Below, piece by piece: positions 1-8,874 of a DNA stretch of 64,000 nucleotides. The notes beneath the pieces are model-generated. The model made no database searches. It saw only the letters and a program-made list of their open reading frames with translations, and had not been told where the DNA came from. A program made the translations under genes and the position numbers. Location: the NCBI RefSeq assembly GCF_032341175.1, contig NZ_CP135435.1:1922001-1986000 (forward strand), read 5' to 3'. The first letter of the stretch is position 1, and each line of letters opens with the position of its first letter. The DNA is from Bacillus sp. DTU_2020_1000418_1_SI_GHA_SEK_038. Its GTDB lineage: Bacteria > Bacillota > Bacilli > Bacillales > Cytobacillaceae.

Positions 1-715
1 TGAAGTTATTGGATGTCGTGATGATATTATGGTTTATTTAATTTATCAAGGCCTGGAACCAGCATTTGCCTTTAAAATTATGGAATCCGTTCGTAAAGGT
101 AAAGGGTTATCCGATGAAATGGAAGAGGAAATGAGGAAGAATCAGGTTCCCGAATGGTATATCGACTCTTGTAAAAAGATAAAATATATGTTCCCTAAAG
201 CCCATGCTTCTGCTTATGTTTTAATGGCCGTAAGGATTGCTTATTTTAAAGTTCATCATCCTCTTTTGTATTATGCAGCATACTTTACAGTTCGTGCAGA
301 AGATTTTGATGTGGATGCCATGGTTAAAGGATCGCAATCCATCCGTGCTTTAGTTGAAGAGATAAATGCTAAAGGCCTTGATGCGTCCACAAAGGAAAAG
401 AACCTATTAACGGTGATGGAGCTGGCCCTTGAAATGTCTGAACGCGGCTTTAGCTTCCAAAAGGTTGACTTATACCGCTCAAGTGCAAATGAATTTATTA
501 TTGATGGAAATACTTTAATACCTCCATTCAATTCGATTCCTGGACTGGGGACAAATGCGGCCCTTAATATTGTAAAAGCTAGGGAAGTGGGGGAGTTTCT
601 GTCTAAAGAAGACCTTCAGCAGCGGGGAAGATTATCCAAAACGATCATTGAGTATTTGGACAATCACGGTTGCCTGGAATCACTTCCAGAACAAAATCAG
701 CTTTCACTATTTTAA
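1..715 (+). CDS. polC: DNA polymerase III alpha subunit PolC, C-terminal part (5' end outside the window)
   Basis: Replicative Gram-positive DNA polymerase III. Only the last 237 residues are visible; the frame is open from base 2, so the gene begins upstream of the window. The conserved PolC block running from [14 protein letters not shown] to [11 protein letters not shown] lies about 60-95 residues into the fragment. A helix-hairpin-helix-like stretch ([17 protein letters not shown]) follows. The protein ends in QLSLF, the usual form of the sliding-clamp (DnaN) binding peptide at the PolC C-terminus. It is followed by the rimP-nusA cluster, as in other Bacillaceae. The identification is secure; nothing can be said about the polymerase active site or the exonuclease domain, which are not in view. 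Confidence 0.97.
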   Translation, partial: EVIGCRDDIMVYLIYQGLEPAFAFKIMESVRKGKGLSDEMEEEMRKNQVPEWYIDSCKKIKYMFPKAHASAYVLMAVRIAYFKVHHPLLYYAAYFTVRAEDFDVDAMVKGSQSIRALVEEINAKGLDASTKEKNLLTVMELALEMSERGFSFQKVDLYRSSANEFIIDGNTLIPPFNSIPGLGTNAALNIVKAREVGEFLSKEDLQQRGRLSKTIIEYLDNHGCLESLPEQNQLSLF

Positions 716-778
716 TGCTAAGCAGATAATTTTTATTGATAAAAATCGGTCAATCCCTTGACATGATAGCCATTCCAT

Positions 779-807
779 TTGCATTAAAAATTTGGTTATG
801 GTATAGT
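779..807 (+). promoter_or_regulatory. Candidate sigma-A promoter with extended -10 for the rimP-nusA-infB operon
   Basis: A -10 TATAGT lies at 802-807, preceded by TG one base upstream (extended -10). A weak -35 TTGCAT lies at 779-784 with a 17-base spacer. It is in the polC-rimP gap, upstream of a hairpin leader. Inferred from sequence only. Confidence 0.5.
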
Positions 808-842
808 TTTTATGGAAATACTATTAATAACTCTCGTTAAAG

Positions 843-864
843 AAGAGTGGGGCAACCCACTCTT
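843..864 (+). promoter_or_regulatory. GNRA-capped hairpin in the rimP leader
   Basis: AAGAGTGGG (843-851) and CCCACTCTT (856-864) form a perfect 9-bp stem closed by the tetraloop GCAA. No T-run follows directly (TCGTGTTG), so it resembles a leader or mRNA-stability hairpin more than a strong terminator. It sits about 35 bases downstream of the candidate promoter -10 and about 90 bases upstream of rimP. It could also be a weak polC terminator. Confidence 0.55.
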
Positions 865-954
865 TCGTGTTGTATACGTTATTTTTAGTTGTAATAATTA
901 TCCAATATGAATTTAATTTACTTGAAGCCATGAACCGGGTAAAGGAGGGATATT

Positions 955-1425
955 ATGAGCAAGGTGACTGATACGGTTGGACAATTAGTCACACCCATTC
1001 TAGATGAGCTAAATATTGAATTAGTTGACATTGAATACGTAAAGGAAGGAAGAGATTGGTTCCTCCGCGTATTTATTGATAAGGAAAATGGTGTCGATAT
1101 TGAGGACTGCGGGTTAGTCAGTGAAAAATTAAGTGAAAAGCTTGATGAGATAGATCCAATTCCTTATAACTATTTCTTAGAGGTTTCATCGCCTGGAGCT
1201 GAACGCCCTCTTAAAAGTGAAAAGGACTTTCAAAAAGCAATTGGCAAAAATGTTTTTATTAAAACCTATGAGCCTATTGATGGTGATAAAACGTTCGAAG
1301 GAATTTTGACTCATTTTGATGGTCAAACAGTAACAGTTGAAATCAAAATTAAAACAAGAAAGAAAAGTATTGATATACCTTATGAAAAAGTTGCAAATGC
1401 TCGCTTAGCAGTTGTTTTTTCATAA
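955..1425 (+). CDS. rimP: Ribosome maturation factor RimP
   Basis: Assembly factor for the 30S subunit. The 156 residues match the family length. The N-terminal alpha/beta domain contains the conserved [16 protein letters not shown]...[29 protein letters not shown] block (about residues 36-85), followed by a C-terminal SH3-like domain. The ATG is preceded by AAAGGAGGG at ideal spacing. It is the first gene of the rimP-nusA-ylxR-ylxQ-infB-ylxP cluster; the close gap to nusA (47 bases from stop to the chosen start) suggests co-transcription. A leader with a GCAA-capped hairpin precedes it. Confidence 0.96.
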   Translation: MSKVTDTVGQLVTPILDELNIELVDIEYVKEGRDWFLRVFIDKENGVDIEDCGLVSEKLSEKLDEIDPIPYNYFLEVSSPGAERPLKSEKDFQKAIGKNVFIKTYEPIDGDKTFEGILTHFDGQTVTVEIKIKTRKKSIDIPYEKVANARLAVVFS

Positions 1426-1472
1426 AGACCAATTAGCGCTTGCGCTTTTCGATTAAAGGGGGAAAAGATCTC

Positions 1473-2594
1473 ATGAGCAGCGAATTGTTGGATGCTCTCA
1501 CATTACTTGAAAAAGAAAAAGGCATTTCACGTGATGTCATTATTGATGCAATTGAAGCAGCGCTAGTATCTGCATACCGCAGAAACTTCAATCAAGCACA
1601 AAATGTTCGGATTGATTTAAATCTTGGAAACGGAACGATGCGAGTTTTTGCCCGGAAAGAAGTAGTTGAAGAGGTATTTGACCCAAGACTAGAAATTTCC
1701 GTTGAAGATGCCGGGAGAATTAATCCTAATTACCAGGTTGAAGATATAGTGGAATTAGAAGTGACCCCAAAGGACTTCGGCCGAATTGCGGCACAAACAG
1801 CCAAGCAGGTTGTTACACAGCGTGTTCGTGAAGCCGAAAGAGGAATTATATACTCTGAATTTATTGACCGTGAAGAAGATATTATGACAGGGATTGTGCA
1901 GCGTCAGGATTCCAAATTTATTTATGTCAGTCTTGGAAAAATTGAAGCGATTCTTCCTACAAATGAACAAATGCCTAACGAACAATACAAACCGCATGAC
2001 AGAATAAAAGTGTTCATTACAAAGGTTGAAAAGACAACAAAAGGACCACAAATTTTTGTTTCCAGAACCCACCCAGGTCTTTTGAAAAGATTGTTTGAAA
2101 TTGAAGTTCCCGAAATTTACGATGGTACAGTTGAAATTAAATCTGTAGCCAGAGAAGCTGGAGACCGTTCGAAAATTTCCGTTCATTCTGATAATGAGGA
2201 AGTCGATCCAGTTGGTTCTTGTGTTGGACCGAAAGGCACTCGTGTTCAAGCGGTAGTGAATGAGTTAAAAGGTGAAAAGATTGACATTGTAAAGTGGTCA
2301 GCTGATCCGATTGTTTTCGTAGCTAATGCTTTAAGTCCATCTAAAGTTCTTGACGTTATCGTAAATGAAAATGATAAAGCTACAACTGTTATAGTTCCAG
2401 ATTATCAGCTGTCACTCGCAATTGGAAAACGTGGGCAAAACGCGAGACTTGCTGCGAAGCTAACAGGATGGAAAATAGATATTAAATCTGAGTCGGAAGC
2501 GCGTGAAACAGGCATGTATCCAAGAGAAGAAACACTTTTGACTTATGATAGCACTGAGCTTGAAGATGATGATTTTCAGGAAGATATGGATTAA
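1473..2594 (+). CDS. nusA: Transcription elongation/termination factor NusA
   Basis: RNA polymerase-associated factor that modulates pausing, intrinsic termination and antitermination. The N-terminal RNAP-binding domain starts MSSELLDALTLLEKEKGISRD. An S1 domain follows (around residues 130-200), then two KH domains with their GxxG loops visible (GPKG in KH1, GKRG in KH2) and a short acidic tail ending EDDDFQEDMD. The frame is open from a TTG at 1440, but the ATG at 1473 is chosen because AAAGGGGGAAAA lies just upstream and the family begins here. The resulting 373 residues are about the length expected for Bacillus NusA, which lacks the long C-terminal acidic repeats of proteobacterial NusA. 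Confidence 0.97.
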   Translation: MSSELLDALTLLEKEKGISRDVIIDAIEAALVSAYRRNFNQAQNVRIDLNLGNGTMRVFARKEVVEEVFDPRLEISVEDAGRINPNYQVEDIVELEVTPKDFGRIAAQTAKQVVTQRVREAERGIIYSEFIDREEDIMTGIVQRQDSKFIYVSLGKIEAILPTNEQMPNEQYKPHDRIKVFITKVEKTTKGPQIFVSRTHPGLLKRLFEIEVPEIYDGTVEIKSVAREAGDRSKISVHSDNEEVDPVGSCVGPKGTRVQAVVNELKGEKIDIVKWSADPIVFVANALSPSKVLDVIVNENDKATTVIVPDYQLSLAIGKRGQNARLAAKLTGWKIDIKSESEARETGMYPREETLLTYDSTELEDDDFQEDMD

Positions 2595-2609
2595 TAGGGG
2601 TGAATGAAT

Positions 2610-2894
2610 GTGAACAATCGTAAAAAAGTTCCTCTGCGTAAATGTGTCGCAACCGGTGAAATGAGACCGAAAAAAGAACTCGTTCGCATCGTTCGCTCTA
2701 AAGAAGGGGAAGTATCCGTTGATCTGACTGGAAAAAAATCCGGTCGCGGCGCCTACCTTTCTAAAGAAGAAGAGGCTGTAAAACTTGCAAAAAAGAAAAA
2801 CATTTTAGCGAGCCATTTAGAAGTTTCAATAGATGATTCAATTTATGAAGAGCTTTTAGAGCTCATAGAGAAGGAGAAACGACTATCCAAATGA
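2610..2894 (+). CDS. ylxR: YlxR family nucleic-acid-binding protein
   Basis: Small basic protein of about 94 residues with the signature [24 protein letters not shown] and [11 protein letters not shown]. Members of this family bind RNA, and the B. subtilis homologue has been linked to RNase P RNA (RnpM). An ATG at 2604 is in frame, but GGGG at 2597-2600 gives poor spacing to it and good spacing to the GTG at 2610; the GTG start also yields the family-like N-terminus [12 protein letters not shown]. The gene lies nine bases after the nusA stop when counted from the ATG, and overlaps ylxQ by four bases, so translational coupling is likely. Confidence 0.92.
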   Translation: MNNRKKVPLRKCVATGEMRPKKELVRIVRSKEGEVSVDLTGKKSGRGAYLSKEEEAVKLAKKKNILASHLEVSIDDSIYEELLELIEKEKRLSK

Positions 2895-3193
2895 ATGCAA
2901 ATCAATGGATGTCATTGCTTGGCTTAGCGAATCGGGCACGAAAAATTACTTCGGGTGAAGAGCTTACTATCAAAGAAATAAGAAACGGTAAAGCAAAGCT
3001 CATATTGCTATCTGCGGACGCTTCTGTTAACACGACAAAAAAAGTAACTGATAAATGTAAATCCTATCAAATTCCATATAGGCTTGTAGAAAACCGGGAA
3101 ATCCTTGGTCAGGCTATTGGAAAAGATGCTCGGGTTGTTGTGGCAGTGCTTGATGATGGATTTGCAAAAAAACTGAAGTCGTTGCTCGATTAA
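2891..3193 (+). CDS. ylxQ: YlxQ, L7Ae/L30e-family RNA-binding protein
   Basis: A 100-residue protein of the L7Ae/L30e/S12e fold, whose members recognise kink-turn RNAs. Visible features are the N-terminal [39 protein letters not shown] and the later [17 protein letters not shown], both typical of the family. Its ATG overlaps the stop of ylxR (ATGA), with GAGAAGGAG as ribosome binding site inside ylxR. It lies between nusA/ylxR and infB as in other Bacilli. A ribosome-associated or RNA-chaperone role is inferred from the family; the exact target is unknown. Confidence 0.93.
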   Translation: MNANQWMSLLGLANRARKITSGEELTIKEIRNGKAKLILLSADASVNTTKKVTDKCKSYQIPYRLVENREILGQAIGKDARVVVAVLDDGFAKKLKSLLD

Positions 3194-3212
3194 TTCCAGC
3201 GGGGGTGAAAGT

Positions 3213-5435
3213 ATGAGTAAAATACGCGTTTACGAATATGCAAAAAAGCAAAACGTATCAAGTAAAGACGTGATTACAAAATTAAAAGACATGAATATCG
3301 AGGTCTCAAACCATATGACAGCAATTGAAGCTTCTGCCGTACAAAAATTGGACGGAATATACGGTAAGAAGGAAGACAAACAGCCAGAAAAGCAAAATCA
3401 GCAAAAGACAAATCCAGTTCAGACAAAACCAAAAGCTCAGACTGCTAATCGAGATGAGCAGCAGGGAGCAAACAAAGGTAATAATAAACCAATGCAAAAA
3501 CAAGCTGAAGGTAAAAAGCCAAACCAAGATAGTAACAAAAAAGACAATAAGCCTTTTAACAAAAACAAGAATAAAAATAGTAACAATAACAATCAAAATC
3601 AAAATAGAAATAAAAACAATAATAAAGGGAAAAGCAACCATCAAGCACAAGTCCCTCCTGCTCCTAAAAAAGTAAAGGAACTTCCAGCTAAAATTACTTT
3701 TAGTGATTCATTAACAGTTGCTGAACTTGCAAAAAAACTTCATCGTGAACCATCAGAAATCATCAAGAAATTATTTATGCTTGGTGTTATGGCTACAATT
3801 AATCAAGCTTTGGATAAAGATGCCATTGAATTAATTGCTACTGATTACGGGGTTGAAGTCGAAGAAGAAGTTCATATCGATGTGACTGATTTAGAGGTTT
3901 ATTTCACAGATGAAGAAGAAGTGGAGCTAGTAGAACGTCCGGCAGTTGTTACGATTATGGGGCACGTTGACCACGGTAAAACAACGACTTTGGATTCTAT
4001 TAGAAATACGAAAGTAACCGCGGGAGAAGCTGGTGGTATTACTCAGCATATCGGAGCTTATCAAGTGGAAGAAAACGGAAAGAAGATTACGTTTTTAGAT
4101 ACACCAGGACATGCTGCCTTTACAACGATGCGTGCCCGTGGAGCGAAAATTACGGATATTACCATTCTTGTTGTTGCTGCTGATGATGGTGTTATGCCTC
4201 AAACGATTGAAGCGATTAACCATGCGAAAGCAGCAGAAGTACCAATTATTGTAGCTGTTAATAAAATGGATAAGGAATCTGCCAATCCAGACCGCGTAAT
4301 GCAAGAGTTAACTGAATATGGATTAGTACCAGAGGCTTGGGGTGGGGATACTATTTTTGTTCCTATTTCTGCCCTTAAAGGAGAAGGAATTGACAATCTT
4401 CTGGAAATGATACTTCTTGTAAGCGAGGTTGAAGAATTTAAGGCTAATCCTAAACGAAGTGCTGTAGGAACTGTAATCGAGGCTCAATTAGATAAAGGCC
4501 GCGGATCAGTTGCAACTCTGCTCGTTCAAAACGGTACTTTAAAAGTAGGAGATCCGATTGTTGTTGGAAATACTTTTGGCCGAGTACGTGCAATGGTCAA
4601 TGATCTTGGACGCCGTGTGAAACAAGCAGGACCATCAACACCAGTAGAGATTACAGGTCTTAATGATGTACCTCAAGCTGGGGATCGCTTCGTTGTACTT
4701 TCTGATGAGAAGACAGCTCGCCAAATTGGAGAGTCTCGTGCTCAGCAAGCCCTTCAAGCCCAGCGTAGTGAGAAGACAAAAATTAGCTTGGATAACTTGT
4801 TTGAACATATGAAACAAGGAGAAATGAAGGATTTAAATGTTGTTGTTAAGGCAGATGTCCAAGGTACTGCAGAAGCACTTACAACAGCCTTGCAAAAGAT
4901 TGATGTTGAAGGTGTAAATGTTCGTATTCTTCATACTGGAGCAGGAGCTATTAATGAATCAGATATTACACTTGCTGCAGCATTTAACGCGTTTGTTGTC
5001 GGATTTAATGTACGCCCTGACAATAACGCTAAGCGTGCTGCGGAAGCTGAAGGTGTAGATATTCGCCTGCATAGAGTTATTTACAAAGTAATCGAAGAAA
5101 TCGAATTGGCTATGAAAGGAATGCTTGATCCAGAATTTGAAGAAAAAATTATTGGTCAAGCAGAAGTTCGTCAAACATTTAAAGTATCAAAAGTTGGAAC
5201 AATTGCAGGTTCATATGTTACAGATGGAAAAATTACTCGGGATAGCGGAGTACGCTTGATCCGTGATGGCATTGTTATTTTTGAAGGGGAAGTGGATGCA
5301 CTTAAGCGCTTCAAGGATGATGCTAAAGAGGTAAGTCAAGGATATGAATGTGGGATTACGATCAGAAACTTTAATGATGTAAAAGAAGGCGATGTTATTG
5401 AAGCCTTCGTTATGCAGGAAATTGAGCGAAAATGA
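3213..5435 (+). CDS. infB: Translation initiation factor IF-2
   Basis: GTPase that delivers initiator fMet-tRNA to the 30S subunit and promotes subunit joining. It has 740 residues. A small N-terminal domain ([21 protein letters not shown]) is followed by a low-complexity linker rich in Lys, Asn and Gln (about residues 50-150), then a second IF2-N domain. The G domain shows GHVDHGKT (about 250-257), DTPGH (about 296-300) and NKMD (about 350-353). Domains II to IV follow, ending in the fMet-tRNA-binding C-terminal domain. GGGGGTG precedes the ATG. The stop overlaps the ylxP start. The linker is A-rich (AATAAC-type runs), giving it a base composition unlike the rest of the gene. Confidence 0.98.
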   Translation: MSKIRVYEYAKKQNVSSKDVITKLKDMNIEVSNHMTAIEASAVQKLDGIYGKKEDKQPEKQNQQKTNPVQTKPKAQTANRDEQQGANKGNNKPMQKQAEGKKPNQDSNKKDNKPFNKNKNKNSNNNNQNQNRNKNNNKGKSNHQAQVPPAPKKVKELPAKITFSDSLTVAELAKKLHREPSEIIKKLFMLGVMATINQALDKDAIELIATDYGVEVEEEVHIDVTDLEVYFTDEEEVELVERPAVVTIMGHVDHGKTTTLDSIRNTKVTAGEAGGITQHIGAYQVEENGKKITFLDTPGHAAFTTMRARGAKITDITILVVAADDGVMPQTIEAINHAKAAEVPIIVAVNKMDKESANPDRVMQELTEYGLVPEAWGGDTIFVPISALKGEGIDNLLEMILLVSEVEEFKANPKRSAVGTVIEAQLDKGRGSVATLLVQNGTLKVGDPIVVGNTFGRVRAMVNDLGRRVKQAGPSTPVEITGLNDVPQAGDRFVVLSDEKTARQIGESRAQQALQAQRSEKTKISLDNLFEHMKQGEMKDLNVVVKADVQGTAEALTTALQKIDVEGVNVRILHTGAGAINESDITLAAAFNAFVVGFNVRPDNNAKRAAEAEGVDIRLHRVIYKVIEEIELAMKGMLDPEFEEKIIGQAEVRQTFKVSKVGTIAGSYVTDGKITRDSGVRLIRDGIVIFEGEVDALKRFKDDAKEVSQGYECGITIRNFNDVKEGDVIEAFVMQEIERK

Positions 5436-5713
5436 TCATTGGGCTTGCAGCTTGTGAATGTATCATTTATGACTCACATTCTTTAAAAGAAAAACGAGCT
5501 GTATTACAAAGAATTCTAACCCGTTTGAAACAAAAATATAATATATCTGTTTCTGAGGTAGATTATCAAGATGTATGGCAACGAACTAAAATAGCCATTG
5601 TTGCCGTATCATCTTCTCGAGTTTCTACGGAGCAAGAATTACAAAATGCCCTTAAATTAATTGATTCGTTTCCTGAAATTGAACGAACAATTACAGATAT
5701 TGAGTGGGTTTAA
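5432..5713 (+). CDS. ylxP: YlxP, DUF503 family protein
   Basis: A 93-residue protein of the DUF503 family, always found between infB and rbfA in Bacilli. The conserved core is [47 protein letters not shown]. Its start codon overlaps the infB stop (ATGA), so it is translated by coupling with infB. A role in ribosome assembly has been suggested from its neighbours but is not shown by the sequence. A large inverted repeat begins at its last codon (5710). Confidence 0.92.
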   Translation: MIIGLAACECIIYDSHSLKEKRAVLQRILTRLKQKYNISVSEVDYQDVWQRTKIAIVAVSSSRVSTEQELQNALKLIDSFPEIERTITDIEWV

Positions 5714-5809
5714 CTTTATTCAGTATTTATTTTCTATTTCAATTTGTGGGCAATGAATACAATTAGGAAACTATTCAGAAGGGGTTCAATACTTTCTGAA
5801 TAAAGTTAA
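5710..5809. repeat. 14-bp inverted repeat with alternative pairing, between ylxP and rbfA
   Basis: TTAACTTTATTCAG (5710-5723) is the exact reverse complement of CTGAATAAAGTTAA (5796-5809). A second copy of the left core, TATTCAGAA at 5772-5780, can instead pair with TTCTGAATA at 5794-5802. The two hairpins therefore compete for the same right arm. No T-run follows, so this is not a standard terminator. Confidence 0.75.
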
Positions 5810-5897
5810 GCCTCCGGCGGATGCCTCAGATTTTTAAAGGAATTTATCGGGCTCTGCCCGATAAAAATCTGGGCGCAAATCCACCAAGGCGGATTTG
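5810..5897. repeat. Multi-hairpin repeat-like element in the rbfA leader
   Basis: Nested inverted repeats are visible. CAGATTTTTA (5827-5836) pairs with TAAAAATCTG (5862-5871), and TTTATCGGG (5843-5851) pairs with CCCGATAAA (5857-5865) around a CTCTG loop. CAAATCC (5876-5882) pairs with GGATTTG (5891-5897). The last hairpin ends four bases before the rbfA ribosome binding site. It starts with a G+C-rich block (GCCTCCGGCGGATGCC). The layout resembles dispersed intergenic repeats of Bacillaceae; copy number cannot be assessed here. Confidence 0.7.
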
Positions 5898-5914
5898 ATT
5901 AGAGGTGAATGAAT

Positions 5915-6280
5915 TTGAGCCTTCGAGCAAATAAAGTTGGAGAACAAATGAAGAAGGAGCTTGGCGAAATTATCGGCCGTAAATTAAAAGACCCACGTGT
6001 TGGTTTTGTTACGGTAACCGATGTCCAAGTAACCGGAGATCTTCAGCAAGCAACCGTATTTATTTCTGTTCTTGGCGATGAGGAACAAAGAGAAAATACA
6101 CTAAAAGGCCTAGCTAAAGCAAAAGGATTTATCCGTTCAGAGATTGGGCAGCGAATCCGCTTGCGTAAAACTCCAGAAATTTTCTTTGAATTTGATGAAT
6201 CAATTGATTATGGCAATCGGATTGAAACTTTACTTCATCAAATACATGATGAAGATCGTTCAAAGGAAAACGAGGATTAA
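5915..6280 (+). CDS. rbfA: 30S ribosome-binding factor RbfA
   Basis: Cold-shock and assembly factor that binds the 30S subunit near the 16S 5' helix. It is a KH-like domain protein of about 121 residues, with [40 protein letters not shown] at the start and [24 protein letters not shown] near the end. An in-frame ATG lies at 5909, but AGAGGTG (5901-5907) is too close to it and is seven bases from the TTG at 5915, which also gives the usual N-terminus [11 protein letters not shown]. The leader holds several hairpins, the last one directly upstream of the ribosome binding site. A terminator follows the gene. Confidence 0.95.
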   Translation: MSLRANKVGEQMKKELGEIIGRKLKDPRVGFVTVTDVQVTGDLQQATVFISVLGDEEQRENTLKGLAKAKGFIRSEIGQRIRLRKTPEIFFEFDESIDYGNRIETLLHQIHDEDRSKENED

Positions 6281-6296
6281 TGATAGAAAAGGATGT

Positions 6297-6324
6297 GGAT
6301 AGACATTTGTCTATCCATTTTTTT
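6297..6324 (+). terminator. Intrinsic terminator between rbfA and truB
   Basis: GGATAGACA (6297-6305) and TGTCTATCC (6308-6316) form a perfect stem with a very short loop, followed by A and seven T (6318-6324). It lies in the truB upstream region, before the truB ribosome binding site at 6333-6341. Confidence 0.8.
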
Positions 6325-6348
6325 CGAATTAAAGAAGGAGGATCACTT

Positions 6349-7269
6349 GTGGAAGGTATATTGCCGTTATTTAAACCTAGGGGGATTACCTCACATGATT
6401 GTGTATTTAAGCTTCGCAAAATCTTAAAAATGAAAAGAATTGGCCATACAGGAACGCTAGACCCAGATGTGACAGGGGTTCTTCCGATTTGCTTAGGGAG
6501 AGCGACAAAAGTGGCTGAATATATTACAGATGCAGGAAAAGCATATGAAGGTGAAGTAACGATAGGGTATTCCACCACAACAGAGGATGCATCAGGTGAG
6601 ACCGTTGAAGATAGGCCAATAACGAATTCATTTCCAAGAGAAGAAATTTTGGCTGTTTTGGAGAGCTTAACTGGTGAAATATCGCAAACCCCGCCAATGT
6701 ATTCCGCTGTGAAAGTAAATGGAAAACGGCTTTATGAATATGCAAGACAAGGGATTACTGTTGAAAGGCCAACTAGAAGGGTAAAGGTTTATTCAATCGA
6801 ACTTCTTGATGACCGTGAAATTTTCAGTGGAGAACGTATTCAATTCCGTTTCCGGGTTTCCTGCAGCAAGGGAACGTATATACGAACATTGGCTGTCATG
6901 ATTGGAGAAAAACTTGGTTATCCTGCTCACATGTCTGAACTTGTCAGGATTCAATCTGCCTCATACTCCTTACAAGACTGCTTAACATTAGAAGAAATAG
7001 AAACCTTCGTTCAAGAAGGCACCCTTTTAGAAAAAATAAAGCCGCTTGAATCTGCGCTTTCTCATTTGCCCAAATATACGATAAATGATACAGTAGCAAA
7101 GAAAGTAAAAAATGGAGCAGTATTGCCCATACCAAGTCATTTATCTGAAACAGAAGGTCCCATTGTTGTTGAAACTGTAAACGGCATTGCTTTGGCGGTT
7201 TACGAGCATCATCAGCAAAAGCAAGGATTAATGAAACCAGTAAAGGTCATCCGAAACGAAACACTTTGA
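6349..7269 (+). CDS. truB: tRNA pseudouridine(55) synthase TruB
   Basis: Makes pseudouridine 55 in the T-loop of tRNAs. The N-terminal GILPLFKPRGITSHDCV motif and the catalytic GHTGTLDP box (Asp38 from the chosen start) are present. So is the later SCSKGTYIRTLAVMIGEKLG. The protein ends with a PUA-like tail. The frame is open back to an ATG at 6280, but that start lies upstream of a terminator hairpin. The GTG at 6349 has AAGAAGGAGG at good spacing and starts where the family starts, giving 306 residues. It is followed 39 bases later by ribC. Confidence 0.96.
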   Translation: MEGILPLFKPRGITSHDCVFKLRKILKMKRIGHTGTLDPDVTGVLPICLGRATKVAEYITDAGKAYEGEVTIGYSTTTEDASGETVEDRPITNSFPREEILAVLESLTGEISQTPPMYSAVKVNGKRLYEYARQGITVERPTRRVKVYSIELLDDREIFSGERIQFRFRVSCSKGTYIRTLAVMIGEKLGYPAHMSELVRIQSASYSLQDCLTLEEIETFVQEGTLLEKIKPLESALSHLPKYTINDTVAKKVKNGAVLPIPSHLSETEGPIVVETVNGIALAVYEHHQQKQGLMKPVKVIRNETL

Positions 7270-7308
7270 GAAAATAAGGCTTTGAATTAGAAAAAAAGGT
7301 GAACCATC

Positions 7309-8262
7309 ATGGAAATAATTTCAATTAAACATCCGCATAATTTTAACAGGGACGAACTGCCGCCATTATCTATGGCATTAGGCTATTTTGACGGAGTTCA
7401 TCTTGGACATCAGGCAGTGATCAAAAAGGCAAAGTCAATCGCTGCTGAGCACGGCTTCAAAAGCGCTGTCATGACCTTTGATCCTCATCCCTCTGTTGTA
7501 TTAGGAAAAAGTGTAAAGCATGTTGAATATATTACTCCACTACGCGATAAAATCGAGTTAATTGCTAAATTAGGGATCGATTATGTATTTATCGTTAACT
7601 TTACAAGGGAGTTCGCAAGTCTATTGCCCCAAGAATTTGTAGATCAATATTTAATAGATCTGCATGTAAAACATGTAATAGCTGGCTTTGACTTTACATA
7701 TGGCCGAATGGGTAAAGGAACGATGGAAACATTGCCATTCCATTCAAGGGAAAAATTCACCTATACAGTCGTTCCAAAATTAGCATCTAATAATAATGAG
7801 AAAATCAGCTCAACCTTAATACGGTCAATGATTCGTGAAGGCAGGCTGGAAGGAATTTTACTTACATTAGGCAGGCATTATTCTACCAATGGGACAGTTA
7901 TTCATGGAGATAAAAGAGGAAGAACAATAGGGTTTCCAACGGCGAACATTGAATTACTGGACGATTACATCCTTCCCCCTACCGGAGTTTATTGTGTCCG
8001 CATTAACGTTCATGGAAATTGGCATGAAGGAGTATGCAATGTCGGCTATAAGCCAACCTTTAAAGAGGAAATGTCGAAAAAGCCATCTATCGAGGTTCAT
8101 ATTTTTGATTTTAATCAGGAAATTTACGGTCAGGAAGTAATGGTTGAATGGCATTTGCATTTACGTAAGGAACAAAAATTCAATGGAATACAAGAGCTTG
8201 TTGCTCAAATAGAAAAGGACAAAAGGTCAGCGCTAGCTTACTTTGAAAAAAACAATGTTTAG
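7309..8262 (+). CDS. ribC: Bifunctional riboflavin kinase / FAD synthetase
   Basis: Converts riboflavin to FMN and FMN to FAD (RibF family; called RibC in B. subtilis). The 317 residues hold an N-terminal FAD synthetase domain with the nucleotidyltransferase motif GYFDGVHLGHQAVI (about residues 26-39). A C-terminal flavokinase domain follows, with GRTIGFPTANIE (about 205-216) and GVYCVRINVHGNWHEGVCNVGYKPTF. The ATG follows AAAAAGGTG. The gene is downstream of truB and probably co-transcribed with it. No FMN riboswitch is visible at this gene. Confidence 0.97.
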   Translation: MEIISIKHPHNFNRDELPPLSMALGYFDGVHLGHQAVIKKAKSIAAEHGFKSAVMTFDPHPSVVLGKSVKHVEYITPLRDKIELIAKLGIDYVFIVNFTREFASLLPQEFVDQYLIDLHVKHVIAGFDFTYGRMGKGTMETLPFHSREKFTYTVVPKLASNNNEKISSTLIRSMIREGRLEGILLTLGRHYSTNGTVIHGDKRGRTIGFPTANIELLDDYILPPTGVYCVRINVHGNWHEGVCNVGYKPTFKEEMSKKPSIEVHIFDFNQEIYGQEVMVEWHLHLRKEQKFNGIQELVAQIEKDKRSALAYFEKNNV

Positions 8263-8334
8263 CCTTGCTTTTTGTCATAAAAAGTTGTATTCTTATTAAC
8301 GTATCAAAAGAACCTTTGCTTGGCAAGTCGAGTC

Positions 8335-8384
8335 ACCGACGCTTGCTCGGTAACAGGGGATTTACTATTTAGGAGGTGAAACGG
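8335..8384 (+). promoter_or_regulatory. Candidate S15-responsive leader of rpsO
   Basis: A short hairpin ACCGA (8335-8339) / TCGGT (8347-8351) lies just upstream of the rpsO AGGAGGTG at 8371-8378. S15 is known to control its own mRNA through leader structures in several bacteria, including Geobacillus. The similarity here is positional and structural only; a fold and comparison with known leaders would be needed. Confidence 0.4.
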
Positions 8385-8654
8385 ATGGCAATCACTAAAG
8401 AACGTAAAAATGAACTAATTAATGAGTATAAAACTCATGAGAATGATACTGGATCTCCAGAAGTTCAAATCGCTGTCCTTACTGAGGAAATTAACAAATT
8501 GAACGATCATTTACGTACTCATAAGAAAGACCACCACTCACGTCGCGGTCTTTTGAAAATGGTAGGTAAACGTCGTAACCTGTTAACTTACCTGCGTAAC
8601 AAAGACGTTCAACGTTACCGTGAGTTAATTAACAAATTAGGTTTACGTCGATAA
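8385..8654 (+). CDS. rpsO: 30S ribosomal protein S15
   Basis: Primary 16S rRNA-binding protein of the small subunit. The 89 residues carry the conserved ETGSPEVQ-like box ([52 protein letters not shown]). The frame opens at GTG 8376, inside the ribosome binding site, so the ATG at 8385 is the real start (AGGAGGTG, six bases spacing, N-terminus MAITKERKN). It is a single gene flanked by a structured leader and a strong terminator, lying directly before pnp as in most bacteria. Confidence 0.98.
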   Translation: MAITKERKNELINEYKTHENDTGSPEVQIAVLTEEINKLNDHLRTHKKDHHSRRGLLKMVGKRRNLLTYLRNKDVQRYRELINKLGLRR

Positions 8655-8659
8655 TAAGA

Positions 8660-8686
8660 AAAGCGGGAGTTTTCCCGCTTTTTTAT
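8660..8686 (+). terminator. Intrinsic terminator after rpsO
   Basis: AAAGCGGGA (8660-8668) pairs with TCCCGCTTT (8673-8681) across a GTTT loop; T-run to about 8684. It lies just after the rpsO stop. Confidence 0.9.
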
Positions 8687-8874
8687 TAGCTTAAAAAGAA
8701 CACATGTTTACATACATAAAAGAGCCATTTTAACATGCAATAATATTGTACATACTATACATACACGGATTTCATACTTTTTCGAACATATTTGTTCAAA
8801 TAATGTTTAGGTTTAGGTTTCCAATTCAAGTCGCTAAACCTCCATTGTGATAAGGTAGAGAGGGGTTACAAAAT

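Noticed and set aside
1755..2249. 164-codon open frame on the minus strand
   Set aside because: Lies entirely antisense to nusA, has no ribosome binding site and no recognisable domain; the plus-strand frame is clearly NusA.
3306..3675. Overlapping open frames on both strands within infB
   Set aside because: Produced by the A-rich low-complexity linker of IF-2; translations are Ile/Lys runs without protein character.
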